Below, piece by piece: positions 51,827 through 60,791 of a stretch of DNA of 64,000 nt; position 1 is the stretch's first letter; each line of letters opens with the position of its first letter. Made by a program: the position numbers and the translations under genes. The DNA comes from G963556115 sp963675945 (lineage in GTDB: Bacteria; Planctomycetota; SZUA-567). The stretch covers positions 310,001 through 374,000 of the forward strand of contig OY780932.1 in the NCBI GenBank assembly GCA_963675945.1. Direction: 5' to 3'. The notes below the pieces were generated by a model. That model was not told where the DNA came from, did no database searches, and saw only the letters and a program-made list of their open reading frames with translations.

Positions 51827-54800
51827 CTATTCAAAGCGTTCTTCCTCTTCCAGCAATAACAATGCATCCAACAACCAGGTAGACTGAGTCTCAGTCTTCT
51901 CGTTATAATCCCACCCCTTACCTAAATTGCATGAATCGCTTCCTGGATAATCCTCCTTCAAATAATTGGCAAGGCTCTCATTTTTACTCTTACTCAAAGC
52001 TGCATACCACTGCACCCGGCTGACCCATGGTTTGGTCAACACATCCTTGGCTCTCAGATAAATATTACGGGAAATACCCTTAGTATCCTTGAATAAACCT
52101 TCGACTTTTTTCTCTAACTCTTTAAACTCATCTAGGCTATACGGTCTCTGCGTAAGCAGCATGTTCCTTTCTATATCCTGATCAAAAAACTCAAGCTCCC
52201 GCTTCCGCCTGGCCTCTGGTGTATCGATAAAACCCTCGGTTATATGCTCCCAATCCAGCGCAGCAGGTGCCACTCCTCCCTCAAGTGTATGCTGAGCAAA
52301 TCTTCCCTTGGCACTAGCCAGCAGACTCTCAGCATACGGTATCGCGGTATGCAGCGGATAGGTCACCTTGCAGAAGACCACCCCGGCACTGATAGTCAAC
52401 CGGTCATTACTCGCCGGCCAGAGCTTGCAAATCCCAAAATTAACCTTACCCCTCATTTCTTCTCGATACTCTTCGGCCTTCTTAATACTCAACTCATTAA
52501 ACTTAGTGCATATCTTCTCTACCATACTAAAAGCATACTTGGAATGGCAGATACATAAAATATCATCCCCTCCAATTACCAGCGGTCGAAAAGGCAGCAC
52601 CAATTCCTGCTCTTGCTTATTGACGTAATTCTCAATAGCAAAATTCTTGCTCACTTCGACATCCTCCCACCACTCAGCAATTTCTTCTTGCAAGGCAGCA
52701 GTGAATGCTCCCCGCGTACACTCTGTAAGTGCTTTACTCATCTCCTGTATCCAGAATTCTCTCTCTTCCTGCCCAGGGCGTTGCCGAAAGAACTCCTTAT
52801 ACTGCGCGCCAATATTATTCCCATCCAAGGCGATTATTGCCCAGCGATTCCGCTTATCCAGTGAAAAATCAGCAGCCGCAGCAGCAGCCTTGGTTTTATC
52901 ATCATCGCCTGCAGTAGCTCTAATCGCGCGAAGAAATGAAAACTTGGTAAACTTTCCACTCTCTTTCTCCGCCCGCAAACTCGCAGGCAAAGAGCCCTCT
53001 ATCTCCTGAATAATCCTCTCACCCATCGTGTCATAGACCCCTTGCTCGGTTCTACTCCGTGCTGCATTCCGCCGATCCTCAATCATTTTATTAACACCGG
53101 TTTTATAACCGTCTTTCCCCACCGGCCATATCCCCGAAACACTGCACGGCTCCCCGCTCAAATCCTCAGGTATATAGGCATAGAGTTCATCCGCACCCAG
53201 ATTCGCCTGGGTTAGATTATCCGCCACCCCAATACATATATCCAACCCGACACTATGCGCCCTATCAATTAATTTTTTACGAAGCTCTGCCGCACTATCA
53301 ACACTGTCACACTCAATTGTCCCCCTGCCTCCACCGGAAGATATGCACTTACACTTGCCACTATTTCCCAAAAACTTATCACCTAAATCTTTATCAAACT
53401 GATCAATAAGAATACTGCTACCGATAATGTACTGTAGCTTGGGTACAGAGTAAATAAACTGCTGAATCCCTTTGATATCATAACAGAGATACACCTTATC
53501 CACCTCAGCCTCAGCCTCAGGATATAGCTGCATCATCCTCTCCGTTGCGATTATCCGCTCAGCTTTTTCGTACTCGGAGTCTACCGCAAATAGTTTTATC
53601 CCCTGCTTATAAGCATATAGTTGCAGCGGAGCAATTATCCTACGTGTCCCCCCAGTAACATCAATTGCATATTTCATAAATCTAGTCTTATTGTTTTTAT
53701 GTTGATTGCGTTTATTATTCTTATTAACTTTTTCTCCAGAATCATTACCTGCAAAAAATTCTTCCACTCGCTCCCGTACCGCCCTCTCACTCTTAAAGCT
53801 ACCATGCCTTATATCCTGGAGCGGTAAATACTCAAACGCACAATTAGATACGTATTCTTTGACTTTGGCCTCAAAATCCTCAAAGGTAATCCGTTCTCTA
53901 TCCCTGATAGACGTCAACACCTCCTGCTTGTACTTTGCCGTATATATAATCAGAACCTTCTTCGGTCGTAGTGAGAGAATAGAAAACAACGCCGCCGCTG
54001 GCGAACTGACCACCAACGCCAGTCGGCTAATATTTATATTCTGTAGGTATGCCTCTCCATATATCTTCCTGCTGCGAATCCGCTCCTCGGTCTCAGCAAT
54101 TATGTTATCAAAGAGATACTTCTCTAATATCTGCCGGTCACCCACCGGATCCAGCAATCTTGCATACTCCAGACACTTATCAAATGCACTCTCCCCCTCC
54201 GCCACTACATCTTTGATCGACGGAGGCACCTGCATCTCAGCAAGATAAGGCCTGAGAGAGTTATACAGATCAAGCGATCCCGCCTTTGGCAGAAATGTAA
54301 AATCATTGAGATTTAATCCTTGCTCAAGACCCTGTCTGGAACAGACAAAGAACTTCTTTATCCCATACTTTTTGGCAATATCCTGTTTCTTTTTAAGCCA
54401 TTCTACCGGCACAAACTGCCCATTATATGCCGCCGAGACAACCGCTGCCGTAGGCCTGGTAAACCCACCTTTGATAGCAATTATCAGAGCCGAAGCAATA
54501 GTTGCCCAGGCTGAATACGGCGTAAGACCAAATCCACTCAAATCAATCTCCGGCAGATAATCTGCATTCAGCTTGAGGTACCACCTGTCCGTATTTATCT
54601 GAAGTTTCTCACCTACTTCAACTTTTATCTTCTCAGACATATCTTTAAACGACTTAGGAATCAGCTTTGCCCCGTGTTCACCCTCTTCCCAACATAATGG
54701 CAGAAAGAACGCATCCTCAAGGTACTGATTAAAACTGGGATGAATTATAGACTCACTACTCTTTTTACTACCCTCTGCATCAGCTCCTTGCTTCTTCTCC

Positions 54801-55183
54801 GCGCTACCATTTTCAATCAAATACCCATCAGCTACATCTTTTTTATAAAACACACATACAGGATAGCATATTCCCCGTGCTTTACTCTTATCACTCAAAG
54901 CCGGATCATGCGCCATCCCGGCTCTATGTGTTGCCCCGACACTGTCTTCAAGTGGACGAATACCATTTTTAATTCTCTCAATGTAACATGCCAGTCTATA
55001 TCTCAAAGGATCAGTTACACCACTATTTTTAGTTTTCTCTAAATACGTCTCGATTACCTCTGTCTTGAAAATATATCGTGAAAGCATACCAAACCTACAA
55101 ACCAACAGTTCTTTTACCTCATTCTTATCCATATTAATTTTATTTAGATCATCTTTGAAATTGCCAGTAGTAATTATACCCAT
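51827..55183 (-). CDS. cas10: Cas10 fused to Lon-protease-like and CARF-type domains
   Basis: An 1118-aa protein. Residues about 563-1118 are Cas10: YDIKGIQQFIYSVPKLQYI (first palm), ALDGNNIGAQY with Asp787, PLVIGGDDILCI (GGDD 871-874, active for cyclic-oligoadenylate synthesis) and ISAGVVFCKVTYPLHTAI. Residues about 385-540 look like a CARF domain: ALVVSSPAAALFSILSLRPK and IDVTGGTRRIIAPLQLYA (TGGTRR 510-515). Residues about 200-300 resemble the Lon peptidase domain: TPYSAWATIASAL (Ser224) aligns with Lon GPSAG, and FVPVEWLKKKQDIAKKYGIK (Lys264) with Lon PIGGLKEK, with near-native spacing. No HD nuclease motif is convincing. The start overlaps the upstream stop (TAATG). Confidence 0.88.
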   Translation of the reverse strand: MGIITTGNFKDDLNKINMDKNEVKELLVCRFGMLSRYIFKTEVIETYLEKTKNSGVTDPLRYRLACYIERIKNGIRPLEDSVGATHRAGMAHDPALSDKSKARGICYPVCVFYKKDVADGYLIENGSAEKKQGADAEGSKKSSESIIHPSFNQYLEDAFFLPLCWEEGEHGAKLIPKSFKDMSEKIKVEVGEKLQINTDRWYLKLNADYLPEIDLSGFGLTPYSAWATIASALIIAIKGGFTRPTAAVVSAAYNGQFVPVEWLKKKQDIAKKYGIKKFFVCSRQGLEQGLNLNDFTFLPKAGSLDLYNSLRPYLAEMQVPPSIKDVVAEGESAFDKCLEYARLLDPVGDRQILEKYLFDNIIAETEERIRSRKIYGEAYLQNINISRLALVVSSPAAALFSILSLRPKKVLIIYTAKYKQEVLTSIRDRERITFEDFEAKVKEYVSNCAFEYLPLQDIRHGSFKSERAVRERVEEFFAGNDSGEKVNKNNKRNQHKNNKTRFMKYAIDVTGGTRRIIAPLQLYAYKQGIKLFAVDSEYEKAERIIATERMMQLYPEAEAEVDKVYLCYDIKGIQQFIYSVPKLQYIIGSSILIDQFDKDLGDKFLGNSGKCKCISSGGGRGTIECDSVDSAAELRKKLIDRAHSVGLDICIGVADNLTQANLGADELYAYIPEDLSGEPCSVSGIWPVGKDGYKTGVNKMIEDRRNAARSRTEQGVYDTMGERIIQEIEGSLPASLRAEKESGKFTKFSFLRAIRATAGDDDKTKAAAAAADFSLDKRNRWAIIALDGNNIGAQYKEFFRQRPGQEEREFWIQEMSKALTECTRGAFTAALQEEIAEWWEDVEVSKNFAIENYVNKQEQELVLPFRPLVIGGDDILCICHSKYAFSMVEKICTKFNELSIKKAEEYREEMRGKVNFGICKLWPASNDRLTISAGVVFCKVTYPLHTAIPYAESLLASAKGRFAQHTLEGGVAPAALDWEHITEGFIDTPEARRKRELEFFDQDIERNMLLTQRPYSLDEFKELEKKVEGLFKDTKGISRNIYLRAKDVLTKPWVSRVQWYAALSKSKNESLANYLKEDYPGSDSCNLGKGWDYNEKTETQSTWLLDALLLLEEEERFE

Positions 55184-56295
55184 TACAATTTCTCCCAGCT
55201 TACTTTTAAATCAATTCTCTTTTCAACATTATCTTTTATATAAAGCTTCTTGTTTTCCTTCTGTACAGAAATCAAATCCCTAAAATTGAAACCAACAATC
55301 GTATCCCCAAAAGCAACATCAAATGGTTTTTCACAGCCCTCAATCCACAACTTTTCAAACTTATTCTTGCCAACTTCAATTACTGGTATGAGAGTTCCAT
55401 CCCCCTCAAATTTATCATTCAAACGAACTTCTTTATCTTTCTCACCATCTTTCTTCACAATCATTTCAGCATAAAGCTCAATACTGATCTTGACTATAAT
55501 CTCACCCTGATCATCTTTAGCAATCAGATAGATCACTTCCTTTTCACTATCCTTGGCTTCTCCAGCACTATAGCTCTCACCATACGCCCCACCCAAGTAT
55601 ACTGCAGGTTCATTCTGCTCTTCTTCAAGCGCTATTATCGCCCCGACTATCTCCTTTACTTCTCCTTCAGTAAAGATATCCCCATCCCCGCTCACCATCC
55701 GGTACTCCTCCAGCAAACGACAAGGCACCGCCAGCGCGGCCAACTTCTCCGGCCTCTCCCAACCAAGTTCATCATCATAACAATCAAATAGCCGCTGAAC
55801 ATCCTCAATTATGTCAAAGAACAATTCAATATTATCCACATAGCAATTTATCAACTCATTGGGAAATTTATACTGTTCTACATATTTTTTATCCTGAGCA
55901 TAAATTGCACTATAACAGAGATCGATATTGAAGACCTGCATAAACAAATCTCGAACTTCCGTAATAACCGCTTCGCTTGTATCCATCAAGAACAGATCCT
56001 GACTATTCAAATCATTAATCTTCTTCGATAAATCTTCAGCAACTTGCGTAATATCAGCAACAGCACCCTGTGCCAGACTATCTATCTTATTAGTAATATC
56101 TTCGGAAATTTTTTTAATTTCGGCTTGCTTATTCTCAATATCAGCAATACTGAAACACTCAAGATGCACCGAATTAGCCAGAATTTCCCTGACATTTTCA
56201 GGAGACGGGTTTTTATTATTTTGCACCTCCACGCTATTCTCAAGCAATGCGGCAATTATTCCTGCTTTAGCCTTCAACCCCAAAATATTCTTCAT
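55183..56295 (-). CDS. Unknown 370-residue protein of the type III operon
   Basis: Not recognised. The first 120 residues are helical with coiled-coil character (NKQAEIKKISEDITNKIDSL, DITQVAEDLSKKINDLNSQ), the middle is mixed, and the C-terminal 140 residues seem beta-rich (EKEVIYLIAKDDQGEIIVKI, KSISIEL-like strands, FGDTIVGFNFRDL). It is acidic and has no signal peptide or span. It ends on the same TAATG that starts cas10, so it is translationally coupled to it, which is why a role with Cas10 is likely: a subunit, a regulator or a substrate of the attached protease. The start follows AGGATAGAAGACA. Confidence 0.6.
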   Translation of the reverse strand: MKNILGLKAKAGIIAALLENSVEVQNNKNPSPENVREILANSVHLECFSIADIENKQAEIKKISEDITNKIDSLAQGAVADITQVAEDLSKKINDLNSQDLFLMDTSEAVITEVRDLFMQVFNIDLCYSAIYAQDKKYVEQYKFPNELINCYVDNIELFFDIIEDVQRLFDCYDDELGWERPEKLAALAVPCRLLEEYRMVSGDGDIFTEGEVKEIVGAIIALEEEQNEPAVYLGGAYGESYSAGEAKDSEKEVIYLIAKDDQGEIIVKISIELYAEMIVKKDGEKDKEVRLNDKFEGDGTLIPVIEVGKNKFEKLWIEGCEKPFDVAFGDTIVGFNFRDLISVQKENKKLYIKDNVEKRIDLKVSWEKL

Positions 56296-56393
56296 TGTCT
56301 TCTATCCTGTTGCCAATCTTATCTTAATCCTCTATCAGTAAATATTCTCTCTACTCTATATAGGCAGCCGAAATTCACTCTTTATGACAAAAA

Positions 56394-57608
56394 TCAACCC
56401 GTCAGTCTCTCCGTAATCGCCCAATGACCAAACAACTCATCAACATCAGCCGACACATACCTCTTACCTGCCTCCCGGCGAACCCGCTTCCTCGCCTTAG
56501 ACTTATAATGAGCAAAATCAAACTTATGCTTCTTGTAGTTAAACGCCAATTCAAACAACCGCGCATTCACTCTTAAAATCCCTTGTTGCTGCGTCTCTGC
56601 CCACTCTGCATAATAATCATAACAAATTCCGGAGTCAGTCTTGATTTCAACCTTATTCTTCTCACACCATTTTATACAATTCAACCAGGTACTACCCAGG
56701 TTCAGACTTATATTCCCAGCCCCGTCACGTGCTGCCAGTTTCTCCGTCGCCTCTGCCAGGCAGGGAACCAGCTTCCGGCAAACATTATCTGCAATCAGTA
56801 GAATATTGGAGCTGTCCTTGGTGGTAAATTCTGCAAAAATACTTCTCAGATAAAATATACGCTCGACCAACAGCAGCGTATACCTCTGATTATCATTCAT
56901 CTTCCAACCATCAGCATCAATCTCAATAAATATGCTATTTAGTATCCTCAGCTTCTTTCCTAATTGCGGAGTAGGTATTCTACTTATCACCGCCTCTAAA
57001 TAATCCCGGATTTCACGATATATACTCCGTAGCTCCGCGTCAATCTCTTCCAGTCCGACTTCCCCCGGAATTATCGCTTTCATATCCCGCAGCTGAAATC
57101 CCTTCTCCTCGCTGATTGCACCCAGATTTACAATATCCTTCTCATACGTCTTTTTACTTTCTTCTCCCTCTGATTCTTTATATTTTTCCTCTATTTTTTT
57201 ATCTTTATACTCTGGCAGCACTTTATTAAATTCATCCTGATAATGATAATATGGAGATGACAGCATTCTGCAAAATCGATCCAGATCATTATTAAAATAT
57301 CTGATCAATTCATTTATACTTGCTAAAGCAAGAATGTTTTTTTTCTTTATTCCCGTGAGATTTCTAACCCAATACCGTAGATATCCCTCTATCATCTGCC
57401 CGCTTGACTCAAAAGCCTTTACATACACCCGCTCTGCTATCTCTGAAGAATTACTTTCAGTCCAGCACTTATTCAGTAGATCATCCGCCTTCACCGTAAG
57501 CATCTCCCGCAGATAATCCAATCCGGCTTCTTCTGTATTCTTAATACTCTGTTTAAGCCTCTCAAACTCTTCTTCCCGTCCCCGCTTCTGCTCATCGTCT
57601 ACTACCAT
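56394..57608 (-). CDS. Unknown helical protein (404 aa), paralogue of the next gene
   Basis: Predicted mostly helical, soluble and unrecognised. Its C-terminal half aligns with the 317-aa protein encoded upstream: LLLVERIFYLRSIFAEFTT with FFMTERVLILRNFLKYVTT, TWLNCIKWCEKNKV with AWDMVKVWVEDNKK, ICYDYYAEWAETQQQGIL with ICDYYDATCSKHTEGVL, and FGHWA with FPHWEG near both ends. The N-terminal half is richer in Lys and Glu (EYKDKKIEEKYKESEGEESK). GGGAGG precedes the ATG. It may be a CRISPR ancillary or small-subunit-like component; no catalytic motif is seen. Confidence 0.6.
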   Translation of the reverse strand: MVVDDEQKRGREEEFERLKQSIKNTEEAGLDYLREMLTVKADDLLNKCWTESNSSEIAERVYVKAFESSGQMIEGYLRYWVRNLTGIKKKNILALASINELIRYFNNDLDRFCRMLSSPYYHYQDEFNKVLPEYKDKKIEEKYKESEGEESKKTYEKDIVNLGAISEEKGFQLRDMKAIIPGEVGLEEIDAELRSIYREIRDYLEAVISRIPTPQLGKKLRILNSIFIEIDADGWKMNDNQRYTLLLVERIFYLRSIFAEFTTKDSSNILLIADNVCRKLVPCLAEATEKLAARDGAGNISLNLGSTWLNCIKWCEKNKVEIKTDSGICYDYYAEWAETQQQGILRVNARLFELAFNYKKHKFDFAHYKSKARKRVRREAGKRYVSADVDELFGHWAITERLTG

Positions 57609-57637
57609 TACCCGCCTCCCCAGCTACTCATTATCAA

Positions 57638-58591
57638 CTAACCTTCCCAATGCGGGAAAAACTCACTTACCAAACTAGAATTAGAGCTCAATATTTCACT
57701 TTTAACTTTTTGACGAAATTTTTCTGCCGCACCTTTAAATTCATTGCTCTTAGCAGGTATAACCTTAGCAAATCCTTTATAAATTAACTTTACTAATTCC
57801 TCATTATTATTCAATACTCCCTCCGTATGCTTAGAGCACGTCGCATCATAATAATCACAAATTACATTTCCATGTACTGCTATTAATTTCTTATTATCCT
57901 CAACCCAAACCTTAACCATATCCCAAGCTGTTTCAAATGAATGTGATTCAGTAGGAGTACCTGAATCTAACAGACTTCTTTTAACTTCTAGAAAAACAAT
58001 AACCATCGCCTCTACAGCGCAACAGGTAAATCTCAATATACAACCATGATTTGCAGTCGTAACATATTTCAAAAAATTTCTCAAGATCAACACTCGCTCT
58101 GTCATAAAGAACGCATACTTAAATTTGACTGAGCCGGCGCGCATTCCATTGATCTCTCTATATTTTTCTACTCTTGACTCAAATTTTCTTTTTAGGGTAC
58201 AACTACTTATTTTACAAACAATTTTATTAATATAATTAGAGACCTCACTATTAATCTCATGAATCGTTAACGTTTCACCCATCTCAGACGCCTTCAGAGT
58301 ACCATTCTTCGCTACTTTATAATCATGCCTTTCACGAATCATGGAATGGATATTTCCAATACGATAATTACTATTTGCAGAATTCTTAATTCTCTCTTGC
58401 TCACGTTCAGTCAACGATTTAGGAAATAATTTGATAAAGTCATCAATATCATTTTTATCTACTCTTAATTTTTGCGAATTTATCTTATTATTATGCTCCA
58501 CGAGTTTATCCTTTAGCGCAGTTATCAGCTTACTATCACCCTCTAATAGCTTCGCAACAAGTTCTTTATGCTCTGCACTTGCCATCTTCAT
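57638..58591 (-). CDS. Unknown helical protein (317 aa), first gene of the cas operon
   Basis: A basic, helical protein related to its downstream neighbour over about 170 residues (ERVLILRNF, KVWVEDNKK, ICDYYDAT, HTEGVL, FFPHWEG). It has several cysteines (ILRFTCCAVEAM) and no known domain. The ATG at 58591 follows AGAGAGAT; a second ATG two codons later is possible. Being the promoter-proximal gene of the leftward unit, with 411 gene-free bases upstream, it is expressed with cas10. Codon use and A/T content resemble the rest of the locus. Confidence 0.6.
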   Translation of the reverse strand: MKMASAEHKELVAKLLEGDSKLITALKDKLVEHNNKINSQKLRVDKNDIDDFIKLFPKSLTEREQERIKNSANSNYRIGNIHSMIRERHDYKVAKNGTLKASEMGETLTIHEINSEVSNYINKIVCKISSCTLKRKFESRVEKYREINGMRAGSVKFKYAFFMTERVLILRNFLKYVTTANHGCILRFTCCAVEAMVIVFLEVKRSLLDSGTPTESHSFETAWDMVKVWVEDNKKLIAVHGNVICDYYDATCSKHTEGVLNNNEELVKLIYKGFAKVIPAKSNEFKGAAEKFRQKVKSEILSSNSSLVSEFFPHWEG

Positions 58592-59002
58592 ATCTCTCTA
58601 CCGTTGTGATCTATTCTCAATCTCTCGGTCCCTGCTACTAGCCAGACCTATAACACCAAAAAATATTATACAATTATATTAAAACTTAACTTTACCACAC
58701 ACATGTTGTTTTCGCAAATTATTAACCCCACATTATGGATATTTATTTTCTGCCTTAACTCCCCCCCAATACCTCCATCCAAACTCATCCTCATACCCCA
58801 CGCGAACCACCAATATGCTGTACCGACAATAAAATCACAAAATAATATTTTCTACAAAGCCTTATTTTACAATAAGATACATTTTCAACACAACTTTTTT
58901 TCTCATTATTTCCGTCATACCCCCAGCTCTCCAGATGCTTGTATATATTAGAACAAAAAAAGCGCAGTTTATTCAATTAACCTTATTTCTGAAAGGAGAG
59001 AT
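58592..59002. other. Divergent promoter region between the cas operon and csx16 operon
   Basis: A/T-rich, with two TATAAT-like boxes on the minus strand near 58665-58680 and TATATATT on the plus strand near 58948-58955. No clear -35 pairs or operator repeats were found, and no gene is supported. Confidence 0.5.
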
Positions 59003-59347
59003 ATGAAGTACTACTGTGTGTCAAGGCATGCCGGAGCCATTGACTGGTTACTCAGTGCAGGAATCAGAGTCGACGAAATCCTGCCCCATCTGGATATTTC
59101 AATTATCAAAAAAGGAGATATTGTTATCGGCACCTTGCCTGTTCAGCTGGCAGAACAGGTCTGCAGCAGAGGTGGTCGGTATTTTGCACTAACTATCAAT
59201 ATTCCACAGGAACTGCGCGGCCAGGAGTTGACCCCGGAACGCATGAACCGGTATGGTGCTTGCATTACCGAGTTCAAAATACAGAGGGTCACCCCGGAGG
59301 ATCCCCTCTGCCGTTCCAGCCCACCTCAAGCAACAGAGAATGAGTAA
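59003..59347 (+). CDS. csx16: CRISPR-associated protein Csx16 (VVA1548 family), proposed ring nuclease
   Basis: A 114-aa protein matching Csx16 along its length: YCVSRHAGAIDWLLSAG at the N-terminus, ILPHLDISIIKKGDIVIGTLPVQ, VCSRGGRYFALTINIPQELRG and ELTPERMNRYGACITEFKI. The family is tied to type III loci and has been proposed to be a ring nuclease that opens cyclic oligoadenylate second messengers and so ends signalling. That role fits the intact GGDD of Cas10. AAAGGAGAGAT precedes the ATG. It is the first gene of the rightward unit; the next gene starts 48 bp later with its own strong ribosome site. Confidence 0.88.
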   Translation: MKYYCVSRHAGAIDWLLSAGIRVDEILPHLDISIIKKGDIVIGTLPVQLAEQVCSRGGRYFALTINIPQELRGQELTPERMNRYGACITEFKIQRVTPEDPLCRSSPPQATENE

Positions 59348-59395
59348 CACCTAATTTCTTTTACGCGGTACCAACACTTATTTAAAGGAGTAGTT

Positions 59396-60439
59396 ATGAC
59401 TATTTTATTGAATTCAAAATCCAAGTTATTCTTCATGCTGCTGTCCCTGGTTCTTGCCCTCACCCTCAAACCCCTTGCTGCCGATGAATCAATCGCGGAA
59501 AACACTCCCAAGCCGCAGCAGGTATTTGTTGGTCTACAGGCATCTCCCGAAATTATCGAACTCTCCCAGAACCGGAACCTGATTTATGCTCAGGCAAGTA
59601 TGCTCAATGACCAACGTATCGAGGCATTTACCCAGCTTGAGACCGATATTACCGCTATCTTGCAGGAGTTCGAGACGACCCATGACCAGAAGCTCCTCCA
59701 GAACAAGATGGTAAAGATCCTTCTGCCCCTGGTGAAAGAACTGAAAGATATCTCCGACAGTTCCAATGAACTCGCCGCCAAAATACGTCAGCACAAAGCT
59801 GAACTCGTCGGGATAGAGCTCTTCTCCCCAGAGTCCATCGCCGGTATCTATCAGGAGTATGAACAGGAGAAGAAGAATCTGCACCTCAGCACCTCGACCG
59901 TCAACTTACTCGTCGAAGAGCAGTACGGCGGAGATGTGATGAAACTCGAAGAAGCCGCCAGTAAGGATCCACTCCTCAAAGATTATGTCGACGAGCTGAT
60001 GACCCTGGGAGATCTTGCCAGAGACAGACTCAAGTATTTGCGTGATAATCTTACTAAAATCAAAGACGCAGGGAGTGTCATCATCAAACTCGGCACTCAA
60101 CTGGATTCAACCTGGGTAGATATCCGCCAGTTCAAGCGCAACACCTACGTCATCGCCAGTACCTACAGAAGTTGGGCTGAAACGATTAAGAGTGCCGAAA
60201 TCGGCGATATCCTTCAGGAACTTACCAACGGCTATATCAATCTGAAGAATGTCACCGAGAGCATGACCGTTATCTCGTTCAAGCCCAACACACGCTTTGA
60301 AGAGATCATCAATCAGGAGTTGACAAATACGACCACTCTGGATGAATTAACCAACAACCAAGTGAATTCCGCATCCGGCCTTGGCGACCGCATCAGAACG
60401 TTCCTCGGGAAAGACCCAGATACAGATCTAGAGCCATAA
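59396..60439 (+). CDS. Exported coiled-coil protein of the Csx16-ExbBD operon
   Basis: A 347-aa protein with an N-terminal signal peptide (LFFMLLSLVLALTLKPLAA, cleavage probably after Ala29) and otherwise almost all-helical sequence with heptad patterns (FTQLETDITAILQEFETT, KDISDSSNELAAKIRQHKAE, LGDLARDRLKYLRDNLTKIK). It should sit in the periplasm and could bridge membranes or form an oligomeric stalk. No family is recognised. Ribosome site AAAGGAG. It resembles in general build the 138-aa protein two genes later. Confidence 0.65.
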   Translation: MTILLNSKSKLFFMLLSLVLALTLKPLAADESIAENTPKPQQVFVGLQASPEIIELSQNRNLIYAQASMLNDQRIEAFTQLETDITAILQEFETTHDQKLLQNKMVKILLPLVKELKDISDSSNELAAKIRQHKAELVGIELFSPESIAGIYQEYEQEKKNLHLSTSTVNLLVEEQYGGDVMKLEEAASKDPLLKDYVDELMTLGDLARDRLKYLRDNLTKIKDAGSVIIKLGTQLDSTWVDIRQFKRNTYVIASTYRSWAETIKSAEIGDILQELTNGYINLKNVTESMTVISFKPNTRFEEIINQELTNTTTLDELTNNQVNSASGLGDRIRTFLGKDPDTDLEP

Positions 60440-60511
60440 TTTATCCTGCAATCTAGCGCCCCGGCACTTCTGTCAACCACCTTTTACCACTCATGAATAT
60501 AGGAGTCAAAT

Positions 60512-60760
60512 ATGCTCAAACTATTTCTTATCCTTCTCACGGCCGCTGTACTCTTCATCTATATCCCCGAGAACATCAGAACCGATATTGTCCACACCGT
60601 CAAACAAGTTATAAACAGCGTAGAAGAGAATTTCAATGACGCCCTGGATGATGTCTATACCCCCAACCCCGAGTTGAGAAATACGGATAAGGCCTACGAT
60701 GAAGTCTCAAACCTCCTGGAAGAAACCCGCAAATTGCGCCATAAACTCTCTCAGAACTAG
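60512..60760 (+). CDS. Small membrane-anchored helical protein
   Basis: 82 residues: one N-terminal span or uncleaved signal (LKLFLILLTAAVLFIYI) followed by an amphipathic helical tail (IVHTVKQVINSVEENFNDAL, NLLEETRKLRHKLSQN). It would project its tail into the periplasm or cytoplasm beside the larger coiled-coil partners. Not recognised. AGGAGTC precedes the ATG. Confidence 0.6.
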   Translation: MLKLFLILLTAAVLFIYIPENIRTDIVHTVKQVINSVEENFNDALDDVYTPNPELRNTDKAYDEVSNLLEETRKLRHKLSQN

Positions 60761-60791
60761 TTTTTTTTACCCATATTTTAAGGAGTCTATT

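Noticed and set aside
51817..51867. Upstream ATG for the Csm3-Csx10 RAMP protein, adding 17 residues
   Set aside because: It lies inside cas10, adds sequence with no RAMP similarity, and a better ribosome site precedes the ATG at 51816.
54914..54940. Isolated His-Asp pair (AHDP) in the N-terminus of the Cas10 fusion as an HD nuclease motif
   Set aside because: The surrounding sequence lacks the other conserved HD-domain residues and precedes the Lon-like region.
60699..60791. Upstream start giving a 169-residue version of the 138-aa exported protein
   Set aside because: It overlaps the 82-aa gene, hides the signal peptide, and AAGGAG stands just before the ATG at 60792.
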